64,000 nucleotides of DNA from contig NZ_BMQM01000011.1 in the NCBI RefSeq assembly GCF_014648115.1, positions 60,560 through 124,559 of the forward strand. Direction: 5' to 3'. The notes beneath the pieces were generated by a model. That model was not told where the DNA came from and ran no database searches. It was given only the letters and a program-made list of their open reading frames with translations. Below, piece by piece: positions 36,815 to 47,561 of this stretch. Source of the stretch: Deinococcus seoulensis. GTDB lineage: Bacteria; Deinococcota; Deinococci; Deinococcales; Deinococcaceae. Position 1 is the first letter of the stretch, and each line of letters begins with the position of its first letter. The position numbers and the translations under genes are program-made.

Positions 36815-38131
36815 GTGACCCGTACTGTTTCCCTGCTCGGCCTGCTGACCCTGACCCTTCTGACCGCCTGCACCGGCACCCAGTCCGTTCCCACCGCCTC
36901 CGTGAATGCGGAGCGTTTCGGCCAGGTGGCCCTCGTGCCGCTTCAGGCGGGCGACACGCCCGAGAGCGTCGCCCGCGCGCTGGGCGGCACGGTCCTGGAA
37001 TGGAACGACTGCGCCCCGGGCGACTGCACCGCCCTCGTCGGCCTGAACGCCCCCGTGAACGGGCAGCTGGGCGCCCAGAGCCTGCGTGCGCTCGGCGGGC
37101 GCAGCGTGCACGTCGAACACAACCGCAACGCCTTCGGTGGGAGCGGCACCATGATCGCCACCATGGGCGGCAAGATCTCCATGTGGGCCGGGGGCAAGAT
37201 CTCCATGTGGGCGGGCGGCAAGATCTCCATGTGGGCCGGCGGGACGTACTCCGCGCTGCCCGAGAACACGGCCCTGTGGCAGAAGATCGGCCTGGAAGAA
37301 GGCCAGCGTCTCGCTCCCAGCCTGGGTGCGGGCGTGACGGTCGCCGTGATCGACTCCGGCATCGACCTGCAACACCCGGCCTTCCAGGACGCCCTGAGCG
37401 CCCCGAACACCTGGCAGGACTTCTACTCGACCGACGGGGTTCCGCAGGAGGAAGGCGTGTTCGGCGAGGGCGCGTACGGGCACGGCACCAACGTCGCCGG
37501 GATCGTGCTGCAGGTCGCGCCGGCCGCGAAGATCATGCCGCTGCGGGTGCTGGGCGCCGACGGTTCCGGCGACGTGGTCATGGTCGCGCAGGCCATCGAC
37601 TGGGCGATCGATCACGGCGCGGACGTCATCAACCTCAGCCTGGGCAGCACCGAGTCGTCGAAGGTCGTGGACCGCGCCCTGGAACGCGCGGCGGCCAGCG
37701 GCGTGCTGGTGGTCTCCTCGGCCGGGAACGAGAACACCTCGCCCATCACGTACCCCGCGTCCGCCGCGCGCCGCAAGGGCCTGAACAGCAGCCTGGTCAG
37801 CGTGGGCAGCGTGGACCTGAACGACGTGAAGTCCAGCTTCTCGAACTACGCCAGTGAACTCGAGATGGTCGCGCCGGGCGAGAGCGTCTACGCGCCCGCC
37901 CCGGACGGTCAGATGGCCGCGTGGAGCGGCACGTCCATGGCCGCCCCGATGGTCACGGGCAGCCTGGCCCTCGCCATCGCCGAGGGTGCCAAGACCAGCG
38001 AACTCGCCAAGAAGATCACCGAGAAGGCGCAGGACGTGTACAAGGACGGCCTGAACGCCAGCTACAAGGACAAGCTGGGCGACAAGGGCCGCCTGGACCT
38101 CCCCGCCTTCCTGAAAGAAACGCTGGACTGA
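36815..38131 (+). CDS. Lipoprotein subtilase (S8 serine protease)
   Basis: A 438-residue exported protease. A lipobox LTAC with Cys19 predicts membrane lipidation. The triad is Asp180 (VAVIDSGID), His223 (GHGTNVAG) and Ser374 (SGTSMAAPM), with the oxyanion Asn in SSAGNEN. Between the prodomain-like region and the catalytic domain there is a triple repeat of GGKISMWA (about residues 118-143), encoded by a 24-bp tandem repeat. GTG start with GGAG eight bases upstream. It follows the surface-protein genes by 156 bp and could process them, though this is inference. A GGDEF/HD-GYP gene starts four bases after its stop. Confidence 0.92.
   Translation: MTRTVSLLGLLTLTLLTACTGTQSVPTASVNAERFGQVALVPLQAGDTPESVARALGGTVLEWNDCAPGDCTALVGLNAPVNGQLGAQSLRALGGRSVHVEHNRNAFGGSGTMIATMGGKISMWAGGKISMWAGGKISMWAGGTYSALPENTALWQKIGLEEGQRLAPSLGAGVTVAVIDSGIDLQHPAFQDALSAPNTWQDFYSTDGVPQEEGVFGEGAYGHGTNVAGIVLQVAPAAKIMPLRVLGADGSGDVVMVAQAIDWAIDHGADVINLSLGSTESSKVVDRALERAAASGVLVVSSAGNENTSPITYPASAARRKGLNSSLVSVGSVDLNDVKSSFSNYASELEMVAPGESVYAPAPDGQMAAWSGTSMAAPMVTGSLALAIAEGAKTSELAKKITEKAQDVYKDGLNASYKDKLGDKGRLDLPAFLKETLD
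37166..37239. repeat. In-frame tandem repeat, 3 x 24 bp
   Basis: Three near-identical 24-bp units around CAAGATCTCCATGTGGGC, encoding GGKISMWA three times in the protease. Units differ only at third-position G/C bases. Confidence 0.85.
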
Positions 38132-38135
38132 TGGC

Positions 38136-40736
38136 ATGAACGCGGCCAGTCTGCCCTCTGCCCTGACACCCGAAACGGGTCAGGGGGCGCTGAATGCGAC
38201 CTGGGCGGCGATCACGGCGCTGCTGGAGACTGATCCGGCGCAGGCGGTGGTCGCCGCTCAGGCGTGCCTGGACGGCATCCGGGCGCAGGACGGCAGCCAC
38301 TGGGCGGCGCTGCGCACCCGGCTGCTGCTGGGCCGCGCGCAGCACGCCGCCGCGCACCTGCCGGAGGCGGCCGCGACCCTGCGGGCCGTCGCGGACGAAA
38401 CCCGCGACCTGCGCGACCCGGTCCTGGAAGCAGAGGCCCGCGTGCCGCTGGGAAAACTGCTGCTCGACTCAGGGGAGTTGCAGGAGGCCGAGGAGCAACT
38501 GACCGGGGCCCTGAGCCTGACAAGCGGGCAGGGAGCGCCGCTGGGTCTGCGGGCCGCGGCGCTCAATCACCTCGCGGTCGTCCGGCACCAGCAGGGGCAG
38601 GTGACAGGGGCGCTGAACCTGCTGCACGAGGCGCTGGACCTGCGCGAACAGGAAGGGGACGTGACCGGGCAGATTCACTGCCTGACGAACCTCGGCATCA
38701 TCCAGATGTGGTTCGGGCAGTACGGGGAGGCCGTCGCGACCCTCACGCGGGCGCACGCGCTGTACCAGACGCAGCCCGTGAACCTGAAACTCGAAACGCC
38801 GATCCTGCATAACCTCGCGCACGTGCACAGCGCCAACGGCGACAACGACCTCGCGACCGGCGTGATGGACACCGCGTACCAGTCGGCCGTGCAGTCCCGT
38901 GACGTGCGGATGCAGGCCATGGCCAGCCTGAACCGGGGCATGTTCCAGCTGGAACTGGGCCGCACCGACGAGGCGCGCGCCTCGCTGCAACTGGCACTGG
39001 AACTCAGCCGGAATGCCAGTTTCCAGGTGATCGAGATGCACGCCCTGGACGGCCTGGGCACCCTGCACCTGCAGACCGGGGAGCTGGACAGCGCCTCGTG
39101 CGTGATCCGGCAGGCCCTGAATCTGGCCGTTCAGAGCGGGTCGCGGCAGGCGGAACTCGAGGCGCGGCTGCAACTGGGGAAACTGCACGCCCGGCAGGGT
39201 GAGCTGGGCGCGGCGCGTGAGGAACTGGAACTCGCGCTGCGGTACGCGGTGGACGTGCAGTCCCTGAAGGAGGAAGGCACGGCGCACGAGTGCCTGACCG
39301 ACGTGCTGCGCGCGACCGGCGAACTGGAACTGGCCCTGTCGCACAGTCAGGCGGCCCTGCGGATCGAGCGGGAACTGTTCAACGCCGAGCGGGACCGGCA
39401 CACGCAGAACCTCAGCGTGCAGTTCGAGGTGACGCGCGCCCGCTACGAAACCGACCTGTACCGCGTGCGGACCGAGGTTGAACGCGAGGGGCGTGAAACG
39501 GCCGAGAAACTGGTCCGTGAACGCACGGCGGAACTCGCGCAGGCGCAGCAGGAGGTCGTCACGCGGCTCGCGATGGCCGCCGAGTACCGCGACGACACGA
39601 CCGGCGACCACACCCGCCGCGTCGGCCGGATGGCCGCCCTGATCGCCCTGGCGCTCGGCTGGCCGCCGGAGCAGGCGGGCGTGCTGAGCATCGCCGCGCG
39701 CCTGCATGACGTGGGCAAGATCGGCATTCCCGACAGCGTCCTGCTCAAGACCAGCACCCTCGAACCCGACGAGTACCAGCAGATGCAGACGCACACCCTG
39801 ATCGGCGCGCGGATCCTGTCCGGCGGCCGTTCGGAACTGCTGCGCATGGCCGAGGAGATCGCCCGCACCCATCATGAGCGCTGGGACGGCACGGGGTACC
39901 CGTCGGGGCTGCGCGGCAGCGAGATTCCCGTCACGGGGCGGATCGTGGCGGTCGCGGACGTGTTCGACGCGCTGACGCAGACGCGGCCCTACAAGCCCGC
40001 CTGGACGCCCGCGCAGGCCGCCGAGGAGATCCGGCGGCAGCGGGGCACGCACTTCGATCCGCTGATCGTGGATATCGCCCTGCCACTGCTGCTGGAACCC
40101 CGCCCGGCCCACACGCTGAGTGACGACGACCTGATCGCCCTGACGCAGGAGGACGCCGATCACGTCCTGAATGTGTTCGAGCAACTGCTGATCGAACGGA
40201 CCCGCGAACTGGAACAGGCCCGCCAGGAGGCCGTGCAGCTCGCCGCGCACATGGAGACCATGGCCCTGACCGACAGTCTGACCAGCCTCGGGAACCGCCG
40301 GGCCTTCGAGTTGAAGCTTGAGCAGTGGCTGGATCAGAGCGTCCGCGAGCACCTGGAATTCACGGTGATCTCCCTGGATCTCGACGGGCTCAAGGGCATC
40401 AACGACCGGCACGGGCACGCGCGCGGGGACGCGTACCTGCAGTGCTTCGCGCAGGCCCTGCACGAATCGTTCGAGTCGCTGGGACCCGCGTACCGGATCG
40501 GCGGTGACGAGTTCGCGGTACTGGCCTGCGGCGCGCTGAGCCCGGCCATGCTGGGCGAGATCATGACCCGCGTCGAGGCCACCGTGGCCCGGCGGGGCTT
40601 CCCCGGCGCGACCGCCAGTTCCGGGTCCGCCGTGTACCCGCGCGACGCGCACAAGGCCGGTGAACTGCTGCACCTGAGTGACCACCGGATGTACGAGGTG
40701 AAACTCGCGCGTCGGCACGCCCCACCCCCCTCCTGA
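38136..40736 (+). CDS. TPR - HD-GYP - GGDEF c-di-GMP protein
   Basis: 866 residues. Residues 20-410 are tetratricopeptide-type helices (repeated A..hLG.....G....A). A coiled segment (415-480) leads to HD-GYP (480-670): [46 protein letters not shown] second coiled segment then leads to GGDEF (715-866): [22 protein letters not shown], with no RxxD I-site. The two coiled segments are similar ([26 protein letters not shown]). HD-GYP before GGDEF is the reverse of the order in the protein starting at 9018. Starts four bases after the protease stop and has no clear Shine-Dalgarno sequence, so coupling is likely. Its TGA stop is the left end of repeat copy G. Confidence 0.9.
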   Translation: MNAASLPSALTPETGQGALNATWAAITALLETDPAQAVVAAQACLDGIRAQDGSHWAALRTRLLLGRAQHAAAHLPEAAATLRAVADETRDLRDPVLEAEARVPLGKLLLDSGELQEAEEQLTGALSLTSGQGAPLGLRAAALNHLAVVRHQQGQVTGALNLLHEALDLREQEGDVTGQIHCLTNLGIIQMWFGQYGEAVATLTRAHALYQTQPVNLKLETPILHNLAHVHSANGDNDLATGVMDTAYQSAVQSRDVRMQAMASLNRGMFQLELGRTDEARASLQLALELSRNASFQVIEMHALDGLGTLHLQTGELDSASCVIRQALNLAVQSGSRQAELEARLQLGKLHARQGELGAAREELELALRYAVDVQSLKEEGTAHECLTDVLRATGELELALSHSQAALRIERELFNAERDRHTQNLSVQFEVTRARYETDLYRVRTEVEREGRETAEKLVRERTAELAQAQQEVVTRLAMAAEYRDDTTGDHTRRVGRMAALIALALGWPPEQAGVLSIAARLHDVGKIGIPDSVLLKTSTLEPDEYQQMQTHTLIGARILSGGRSELLRMAEEIARTHHERWDGTGYPSGLRGSEIPVTGRIVAVADVFDALTQTRPYKPAWTPAQAAEEIRRQRGTHFDPLIVDIALPLLLEPRPAHTLSDDDLIALTQEDADHVLNVFEQLLIERTRELEQARQEAVQLAAHMETMALTDSLTSLGNRRAFELKLEQWLDQSVREHLEFTVISLDLDGLKGINDRHGHARGDAYLQCFAQALHESFESLGPAYRIGGDEFAVLACGALSPAMLGEIMTRVEATVARRGFPGATASSGSAVYPRDAHKAGELLHLSDHRMYEVKLARRHAPPPS

Positions 40737-40789
40737 CACGGACTCGGATTGAATGGGCTGCAAAGACCGTTCAATCGGAGTCCGTATCA
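40734..40789. repeat. Intergenic repeat copy G (short form)
   Basis: TGACACGGACTCGGATTGAATGGGC...TTCAATCGGAGTCCGTATCA. Left TGA is the stop of the TPR/HD-GYP/GGDEF gene. The right TCA is an in-frame second stop for the convergent gene, two codons after its own TGA. Confidence 0.9.
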
Positions 40790-40792
40790 GCT

Positions 40793-43657
40793 TCAGCGGC
40801 CGCTGTCGTTCGCTCCGGGCCAGTCGGTCAGCCACGCCTGCGCCTGGGCGGCGGGCATGGGCCGCGCGAAGTGGTAGCCCTGCATGGCCGCGCAGCCCAG
40901 GTTCAGCAGCGTCTGCACCTGCTGCGGCGTCTCGACGCCCTCGGCGAGCACCTGCAGGTTCAGGGCCTGCCCGATCCCGATGACGGCCTCGACGATGGCG
41001 ACGTCGTTGCGGTCGGTGGTGACGTCCTGCACGAACGCCCGGTCGATCTTGAGCATGTCCACCGGGAAGAGCTTCAGGTAACTGAGGCTGGAGAAGCCCG
41101 TGCCGAAATCGTCGATGCTCAGGCGGACGCCCAGGTCACGCAGGCTACGCAGGCGGTCACTGGCCTGCTGCGGTTGCGTGACCAGCATGCTCTCAGTGAT
41201 CTCTAGTTCCAGCAGGTGCGGGTCCAGCTGCGCGCCTTCCAGGGCCGCGCGGACCTGCTCCACGAAGTCCGCCTGCGTGAACTGCAACCCGGAGATGTTC
41301 ACGGCGACCGGCACGGCGCGGCCCAGCGCGAGTTGCCACGCGCGGGCCTGCGCGCACGCCTCGCGCAGCACCCACCCCCCGAGCGGGACGATCAGGCCGC
41401 TCTCCTCGGCCACCGGAATGAACTCGGCGGGCGACACCGCCTGACCGTCCGGGAGCGTCCAGCGCAGCAGGGCCTCCACGCCCGTCAGTTCGCGGGTCGC
41501 GGCGTTCACTTTCGGCTGGTAGTGCAGCGTGAACGCATCGTCCCGCAGCGCGGCGCGCAACTGCCCGACCAGTCGGTGGCGGGACTCGATGCTGGCCAGC
41601 AGGTCCGGCGAGAAGAAATGCGTGCGGTTGCGGCCAGCGCCCTTGGCCTGGTACATGGCGGCGTCCGCGTGGCGCAGCAGGGTGTCCACGTCGTCGCCGT
41701 CGTGGGGGCACATGGCGATCCCGATGCTGAACGACACGGTCAGGGTCTGCCCGGCCACCTCGTACGGGCGGGCCAGACTGGCCTCGAGGCGGTCCGTGAA
41801 GGCGCGTACGTCCATGGCGGTGCGGAGTTCCGTGAGCAGCAGCACGAACTCGTCGCCGCCCTGACGGCTGACGGTGTCGGTCTCGCGGACCTGTTCGGTC
41901 AGGCGGGCGGCCACGGCGCGCAGCAGTTCGTCGCCCACGTGATGCCCGAGCGAGTCGTTCACGTGCTTGAAGTGATCGAGGTCCATGAACACCACCGCGA
42001 ACGGCCGGCCGTTGCGGCGGTAGCGGGCCAGCGCCTGCTGGATGCGGTCGTGCAGCAGCACCCGGTTGGGCAGGTCAGTCAGGGCGTCGTGCTGCGCGAG
42101 GTGACTCATGCGCGCCGCCATGGCGCGGGCCTGGGTGACGTCATGGAAGACGATCACGCCGCCCAGCACGGTCCCGTCGGGCCGCACGATCGGCGCGGCC
42201 GAATCCGCGATGGCGTGCACCTGCCCGTCGCGGCTGCCGAGTGTGGCGTCGAGCGCCATCCCCACCACCCGGCGTTCCTTCAGCGCCAGCAGCAGCGGGT
42301 TGGGCATGGCGTCGCCGGTCACCATGTCGGTCAGGTGCATGACCTGCCCGATGTGCCGCCCGTGCGCGGCGGCACCGGACCAGCCGGTCAGGGCCTGCGC
42401 GACCGGGTTGATGAACGTCACCTGCCCGGCCGGGTCGGTGGTGATCACGCCGTCCCCGATGGAGTTCAGGGTGGTGCGCGCCCACTCGCGTTCCTCCAGC
42501 AGGTTCAGTTCGGCGTTGCGCCGCCCCGTGATGTCCACGGCCAGCACGAAGAACCCGTGAACGCCGTCGGCCTGCACGTCGGGAATGTACGAGAACAGCG
42601 CGTGACGCTCGCGGCCGTGCGGGTCGGTCAGGGTCCGCTCGAAGTGCTGCGCGTGCCCGTCGAGCGCGGCGCGCATGTGCGCCTCGTTCTGCCGGTACAT
42701 GGCCTCGCCGATCACCTCGCGGATGTGCAGGCCCTGCATGCGTTCGGGGCTGTGCCCGTACCAGTCCTGGTACGCGGCGTTCCCGAACTGGTGCAGCAGG
42801 TCGCGGTCCTTGTACCCGATCAGTCCGGGTACGGCGTTCATGATCGTCTGCAGGTGGTCGCGGGTGCGGCGCAGGTCCTGCTGCGCGGTCACCTGGGTGG
42901 TCACGTCGCGCAGCGTGCCGGTCACGCGTTCGGGCGTGCCGTCCTCGTTCCAGGCGGACACCTGACCGCGCAGCAGCACCCACACCCAGTGCCCGCTGCG
43001 GTGGCGCATGCGGTGCTCGAACTCGTACGCCTCGGTTTCCAGGGCCACATGCTGCCGGTAGCGGGGCAGCAGACCGGGACGGTCGTCCGGGTGGATCAGG
43101 TCCAGCCAGCCTTCCACGGTCGCGTCGAACTCGTGGTCGCGGTAGCCCAGCAGCGCCTTCCAGCGGGAAGAAACGAAGATGCTGTGCTGCTGCGGGTACC
43201 AGTCCCACACGCCGTCACGGCTGCCGTTCACGGCGAAGCGCCAGCGGTCCGCCTCGGCCTTCAGGGCCCGCAGCTGGTCCTGCAACTCCTGAATCTGCGC
43301 CTGCTCGCGCGCTTCACGGACGATCAGCAGGGCTGCAGGGTCACCCTGCGGGTACGCACGCACATGCGAGAGCGTGACCGACACCCACGCGCCCGGCACG
43401 TCCGGGTGGACACGGGCCGTGAAGGTCACGCTGGAACGCTGCCCGGTCAGCACCTGCGACACGGCCCGCTGATGGGTCTGAAGATCGTCCGGGTGCAGCA
43501 GACCCGCCAGGCGCAGGGCCGTCCCGCCGGGCAGATGCGCGCACAGTCGGCGCAGCGCGGCGTTCACCTCGCCCAGCGAGCCGTCCGCGTTGACCAGTCC
43601 CAGACCGTCGCCGGACTGGGCAGCGGCACTCACAAACGTGAGTCCTGAATGAAGCAT
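40793..43657 (-). CDS. Multi-PAS GGDEF-EAL c-di-GMP protein
   Basis: 954 residues, cytoplasmic. Four PAS-like domains: 1-125; 145-270 with DGVWDWYPQQHSIFVS; 275-395; 400-520 with DGVITTDPAGQVTFINP. Then GGDEF (530-690; DLDHFKHVNDSLGHH, SRQGGDEF, I-site RETD) and EAL (700-945; VEALLRWTLP, AVNISGLQF, LEITESML, IDDFGTG, LKIDRAF, AEGVETPQQ). Both catalytic sets look complete. The ATG at 43657 is preceded by TAGCAT with six bases between, a leaderless promoter, which fixes the start. Confidence 0.92.
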   Translation of the reverse strand: MLHSGLTFVSAAAQSGDGLGLVNADGSLGEVNAALRRLCAHLPGGTALRLAGLLHPDDLQTHQRAVSQVLTGQRSSVTFTARVHPDVPGAWVSVTLSHVRAYPQGDPAALLIVREAREQAQIQELQDQLRALKAEADRWRFAVNGSRDGVWDWYPQQHSIFVSSRWKALLGYRDHEFDATVEGWLDLIHPDDRPGLLPRYRQHVALETEAYEFEHRMRHRSGHWVWVLLRGQVSAWNEDGTPERVTGTLRDVTTQVTAQQDLRRTRDHLQTIMNAVPGLIGYKDRDLLHQFGNAAYQDWYGHSPERMQGLHIREVIGEAMYRQNEAHMRAALDGHAQHFERTLTDPHGRERHALFSYIPDVQADGVHGFFVLAVDITGRRNAELNLLEEREWARTTLNSIGDGVITTDPAGQVTFINPVAQALTGWSGAAAHGRHIGQVMHLTDMVTGDAMPNPLLLALKERRVVGMALDATLGSRDGQVHAIADSAAPIVRPDGTVLGGVIVFHDVTQARAMAARMSHLAQHDALTDLPNRVLLHDRIQQALARYRRNGRPFAVVFMDLDHFKHVNDSLGHHVGDELLRAVAARLTEQVRETDTVSRQGGDEFVLLLTELRTAMDVRAFTDRLEASLARPYEVAGQTLTVSFSIGIAMCPHDGDDVDTLLRHADAAMYQAKGAGRNRTHFFSPDLLASIESRHRLVGQLRAALRDDAFTLHYQPKVNAATRELTGVEALLRWTLPDGQAVSPAEFIPVAEESGLIVPLGGWVLREACAQARAWQLALGRAVPVAVNISGLQFTQADFVEQVRAALEGAQLDPHLLELEITESMLVTQPQQASDRLRSLRDLGVRLSIDDFGTGFSSLSYLKLFPVDMLKIDRAFVQDVTTDRNDVAIVEAVIGIGQALNLQVLAEGVETPQQVQTLLNLGCAAMQGYHFARPMPAAQAQAWLTDWPGANDSGR

Positions 43658-43663
43658 GCGTTC

Positions 43664-43669
43664 ATGCTA
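43664..43669 (-). promoter_or_regulatory. Leaderless -10 of the multi-PAS GGDEF-EAL gene
   Basis: TAGCAT on the minus strand, six bases before the ATG at 43657-43655. Confidence 0.5.
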
Positions 43670-43738
43670 GCAGGTTGAGGCCTGTCCCGGCGCGAAAAAA
43701 CCCGCACGCCGTCCCGGAACCCGGACAGCCGCTTGGGC

Positions 43739-43841
43739 TGATACGGGCTGCCGTTTCGGCACCTGCTCGCTCTGCGGTGCCGCTTGACGAGTCCGCTCGG
43801 ACCCAGCGGCTTTATAAGCCATTCAATCGGAGTCCGCATGA
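43739..43841. repeat. Intergenic repeat copy H (degenerate)
   Basis: Left end TGATACGGGCTGCCG and right end CCATTCAATCGGAGTCCGCATGA are clear. The middle block is replaced by unrelated GC-rich sequence and the second hairpin's left arm is lost (GCTCGGACCCAGCGGC). Copy L shows the same altered arm, so these two form a subfamily. Confidence 0.8.
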
Positions 43842-43905
43842 TACCCATACGCGCCGGACCCGCCCGGAGCTTCCGTCACGGGCCGGGTGACAGGCCGGAC
43901 CGGGT

Positions 43906-43953
43906 GGCCGGATGCGTTGATGGCCGGGTGTGTTGGCGGCCGGGTGCGTTACG
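43906..43953. repeat. Tandem repeat, 3 x 16 bp, abutting the tetR stop codon
   Basis: Units GGCCGGATGCGTTGAT, GGCCGGGTGTGTTGGC and GGCCGGGTGCGTTACG. The last contains TTA, the complement of the TAA stop of the TetR gene. Confidence 0.75.
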
Positions 43954-44602
43954 GCTGCGGGCCGGGGTTCATCTGGCGGCGCTGCACGCGGAACAGTTCG
44001 CGCTGGGTCATGGGCGGTTCCGGGAGTGGGTGGGCGCCCTCGGCGCGAAAGCCGTCGAGGGTCAGGGCCAGGGCGCGCCGCCACGCGCGTGGGTTGACGC
44101 GGGCGGTGGCGGTCACGACGGCGGCGCTGGCGATGATCACGGGTTGCAGGTCCTCGGGGGTGATGTCGGGGCGCAGGCTGCCGCTCTGCTGGGCGCGTTC
44201 GATCAGGGTCTGCATGCCGTTCCTGAGTTGCTGGCGCTGCGTTTCGAGCTGGCGGCTGAAGGTGGGGGTCAGGGTCAGTGCGCCGCGCATGCCGCCGCTG
44301 GCCTGGTGTTCGCACAGTCGTTGCAGGTACTGACAGAAGGCCGTCCAGGGGTCCGCAGTCGCGAGGGCCTCGTCGAGGATGTCCTGGTAGACGCGGTGGT
44401 CGGCGTGGTACAGGGCGGTCAGGAGGTCCTCGCGGGTGGGGAAGCGGCGGTAGAGGGTGCCGACGCCGACCCCGGCGTGCTGGGCGACGCTGGTCATGGT
44501 GGCGTCGGGGTCGGCGGTGAAGACCTCGCGCGCGGCGTTCAGGATGCGGGCGCGGTTGCGTTCGGCGTCCCGGCGCAGGGGGGTGGGCTCGGGGGTGGTC
44601 AC
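43949..44602 (-). CDS. TetR-family transcriptional repressor
   Basis: A 217-residue regulator: N-terminal helix-turn-helix (ARILNAAREVFTADPDATMTSVAQHAGVGVGTLYRRFPTRE, abbreviated here by position 18-62) and a helical ligand-binding domain. I chose the GTG at 44602 (V-T-T-P-E-P-T-P) because TATGCT lies six bases upstream as a leaderless -10. The upstream ATG at 44647 would place the start inside the operator. Two palindromes in the 160-bp gap to the divergent DoxX gene are the obvious targets, so autoregulation plus control of DoxX is inferred. The ligand is unknown. Confidence 0.88.
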   Translation of the reverse strand: MTTPEPTPLRRDAERNRARILNAAREVFTADPDATMTSVAQHAGVGVGTLYRRFPTREDLLTALYHADHRVYQDILDEALATADPWTAFCQYLQRLCEHQASGGMRGALTLTPTFSRQLETQRQQLRNGMQTLIERAQQSGSLRPDITPEDLQPVIIASAAVVTATARVNPRAWRRALALTLDGFRAEGAHPLPEPPMTQRELFRVQRRQMNPGPQP

Positions 44603-44625
44603 GCCCCCAGCATAGCGCCCGGCCA

Positions 44626-44651
44626 ATAAGTGGACGACATCCTCCACTTAT
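44626..44651. promoter_or_regulatory. TetR operator 1
   Basis: ATAAGTGGA (44626-44634), 8-bp spacer, TCCACTTAT (44643-44651): perfect 9-bp arms. It overlaps the -35 region of tetR (its -10, AGCATA on plus, is at 44609-44614) and a possible -10 of the DoxX gene. Confidence 0.75.
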
Positions 44652-44665
44652 GCTACTGTTCACTC

Positions 44666-44687
44666 AAGCGGAGGAAGACCTCCACTT
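44666..44687. promoter_or_regulatory. TetR operator 2
   Basis: AAGCGGAGG (44666-44674), AAGA, CCTCCACTT (44679-44687): one mismatch in 9-bp arms. Shares AAGTGGA/TCCACTT with operator 1, so the same repressor should bind. Lies at the start of the DoxX leader. Confidence 0.7.
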
Positions 44688-44697
44688 TCAGGCCAAG

Positions 44698-44730
44698 TGA
44701 TACGGCTTCCGTCTGTTTCGTTCACAACAC
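44698..44730 (+). repeat. Intergenic repeat fragment I (left end only)
   Basis: TGATACGGCTTCCGTCTG then TTTCGTTCACAAC, matching the left terminus and the beginning of the first hairpin of the long form. It sits inside the leader of the DoxX gene. Confidence 0.65.
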
Positions 44731-44762
44731 GAGATCACCTGCGCCACTCCCAAGGAGCTCCC

Positions 44763-45119
44763 ATGAACATCTTCATCTGGATCATCACCGGCCTCGTCGC
44801 CCTCGCCTTCCTCGCCGCCGGCAGCATGAAACTCACGCAACCCAAAGAGAAACTCGCGCCACAGATGCCCTGGGTCAACGACTTCCCGCAGGGCACCGTC
44901 CGCACCATCGGCCTGCTCGAGGTACTCGGCGCCCTGGGCCTGATCCTCCCGCGCGCCCTGAACGTCCTGCCCTGGCTGTCCACCGTCGCCGCCGCCGGAC
45001 TGATCCTCACCATGATCGGCGCCGCCGCCGTTCACGTGCGCCGCAAGGAACCCATCGTCCCGGCCGTCGTCCTGGGCGTCCTCAGCGCCGCCGCCCTCTG
45101 GGCCACCACCCAGGGCTGA
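44763..45119 (+). CDS. DoxX-family membrane protein
   Basis: A 118-residue protein with four hydrophobic helices, starting MNIFIWIITGLVALAFLAAG, with the DoxX-type GSMKLTQPKEKLAP and GLLEVLGALGLILP segments. AAGGAG lies six bases before ATG 44763; the longer frame from 44697 has none. DoxX-like proteins are small membrane proteins of uncertain activity, often linked to thiol or oxidative stress. Its promoter region carries both TetR palindromes, so it is probably switched on when the TetR ligand is present. A strong hairpin follows. Confidence 0.82.
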   Translation: MNIFIWIITGLVALAFLAAGSMKLTQPKEKLAPQMPWVNDFPQGTVRTIGLLEVLGALGLILPRALNVLPWLSTVAAAGLILTMIGAAAVHVRRKEPIVPAVVLGVLSAAALWATTQG

Positions 45120-45122
45120 ACA

Positions 45123-45181
45123 GCGGGAGGGTGGGGGAGCGGGCCGTCCACGTGTGCCGGCCCACTCCCCCACCCTCCCGC
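45123..45181. terminator. Long bidirectional terminator hairpin
   Basis: GCGGGAGGGTGGGGGAG (45123-45139) pairs perfectly with 45165-45181; an inner GGGCCG/CGGCCC adds six pairs after one mismatch. Lies between convergent doxX and the ABC permease gene. Confidence 0.8.
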
Positions 45182-45223
45182 ACGCCTGCCGTTCAGATGC
45201 GGCCCTGCTGGGCAGCTCTGGGC

Positions 45224-46332
<1,109 letters not shown>

Positions 46333-46336
<4 letters not shown>

Positions 46337-47304
46337 TCGAACCTCACGCGCGGGTCCGCCCACGCCAGCGCCAGGTCGGACAGCAGGTTCCCGATCAGCA
46401 GCAGCAGCGCACTGAACAGCAGCAGGGTCATGGCGACGTACTGGTCCTTGTTCAGCAGGCTGTCGTACAGGAACGGCCCGATGGTCGGCAGGTTCAGCAC
46501 GATGCTGGCGATGATCGTGCCCGAGATCAGACTGGGCAGGCTCAGGCCCGCGAGGCTGATCAGGGGGTTCACGGCGTTACGGACCGCGTGCTTCCACAGC
46601 ACCCGCCGCTCCGCGAGGCCCTTGGCGCGCGCGGTCCGCACGTAATCCTGCCCGACCACGTCCAGCATGGACGCCCGCATCTGCCGCATCAGGCCCGCCA
46701 CGCCCTCCAGGCCGATGGCGATCATGGGAATCCACAGGTGGTTCAGCAGGTCCAGCACCTTCGCGGCGCTCCAGGGCGCGTCGATGAACTGCGGGCTGAA
46801 CAGGCCGCCCACGTTCGACCCGCCCCACTTCAGGACCAGCGCGATCAGCAGCAGCGCCACCAGGAAGTCCGGCGTGGCGAGGCTCACGTACCCGAAGAAG
46901 TTCAGGGCGGCGCTGCGTTTCGTGTAGCGGTTCAGGGCGGTATAGATGCCCAGCGGCACCGCGATCACCCAGGACACCAGCAGGGTCAGGAGGGCCAGGA
47001 AGACCGTCCAGCCCAGCCGTTCCCAGATCAGGCTGGAGACGGGGCGGCCGTTGACGAACGAGTACCCGAAGTCCCCCTGCGTGACGATTCCCTTCATCCA
47101 GGTCAGGTACTGCACCCACAGCGGCTGATCCAGACCCAGTTGCCGCGTGATGCTCTGCACGGTCTCTTTCGTCACGCGCGGGTCTTCGAGGTACTGATCC
47201 AGGAAGGAACCGGGTTGCAGGTTGATCACGGTGAAACACACCACGCTGATCAGCAGCAGCGTGGGAATCATGCCCAGGATGCGCCGGATGGTGTAACTCA
47301 GCAT
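46333..47304 (-). CDS. Peptide/muropeptide-type ABC transporter permease (OppB/DppB class)
   Basis: A 323-residue inner-membrane subunit with six helices. The N-terminal helix with ISVVCFTVINLQPGSFLD is the usual OppB/DppB opening, and the EAA loop reads VRTARAKGLAERRVLWKHAVRNAVNPL (positions about 217-243). It overlaps the following permease by four bases, and 257 bp with two tandem-repeat arrays separate it from the binding-protein gene upstream. No Shine-Dalgarno sequence is obvious. Confidence 0.88.
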
Positions 47305-47355
47305 GGGCGGGCCGGGCAGCGGGGGGCAGGGCGCGGGGCCGGGCCGGGCAGGGCC

Positions 47356-47400
47356 GGGTGGACTGGAACTGGGTGGACTGGTGCCGGGTGGACTGGAGCT
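47356..47400. repeat. Tandem repeat, 3 x 15 bp, between binding-protein and permease genes
   Basis: Units GGGTGGACTGGAACT, GGGTGGACTGGTGCC and GGGTGGACTGGAGCT, in the transcribed gap between the two genes. Confidence 0.75.
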
Positions 47401-47513
47401 GGGTGGATCAAGGGTGGAACTCCCGAAAGATGGAATGAAGGCGTGGAAGGGGTGTGTGGGGCGGCCCCCGACCTGCGGCGGCGCGCTCCACTCACGGTCC
47501 CTTCCTGTCGGGT

Positions 47514-47561
47514 GTACGGCCTGTCAGGGGTACGGCCTGTCGGGGGTACGGCCGGTCGGGG
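47514..47561. repeat. Tandem repeat, 3 x 16 bp, abutting the binding-protein stop codon
   Basis: Units GTACGGCCTGTCAGGG, GTACGGCCTGTCGGGG and GTACGGCCGGTCGGGG, ending exactly before the TAA (47562-47564 on plus). Confidence 0.75.
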
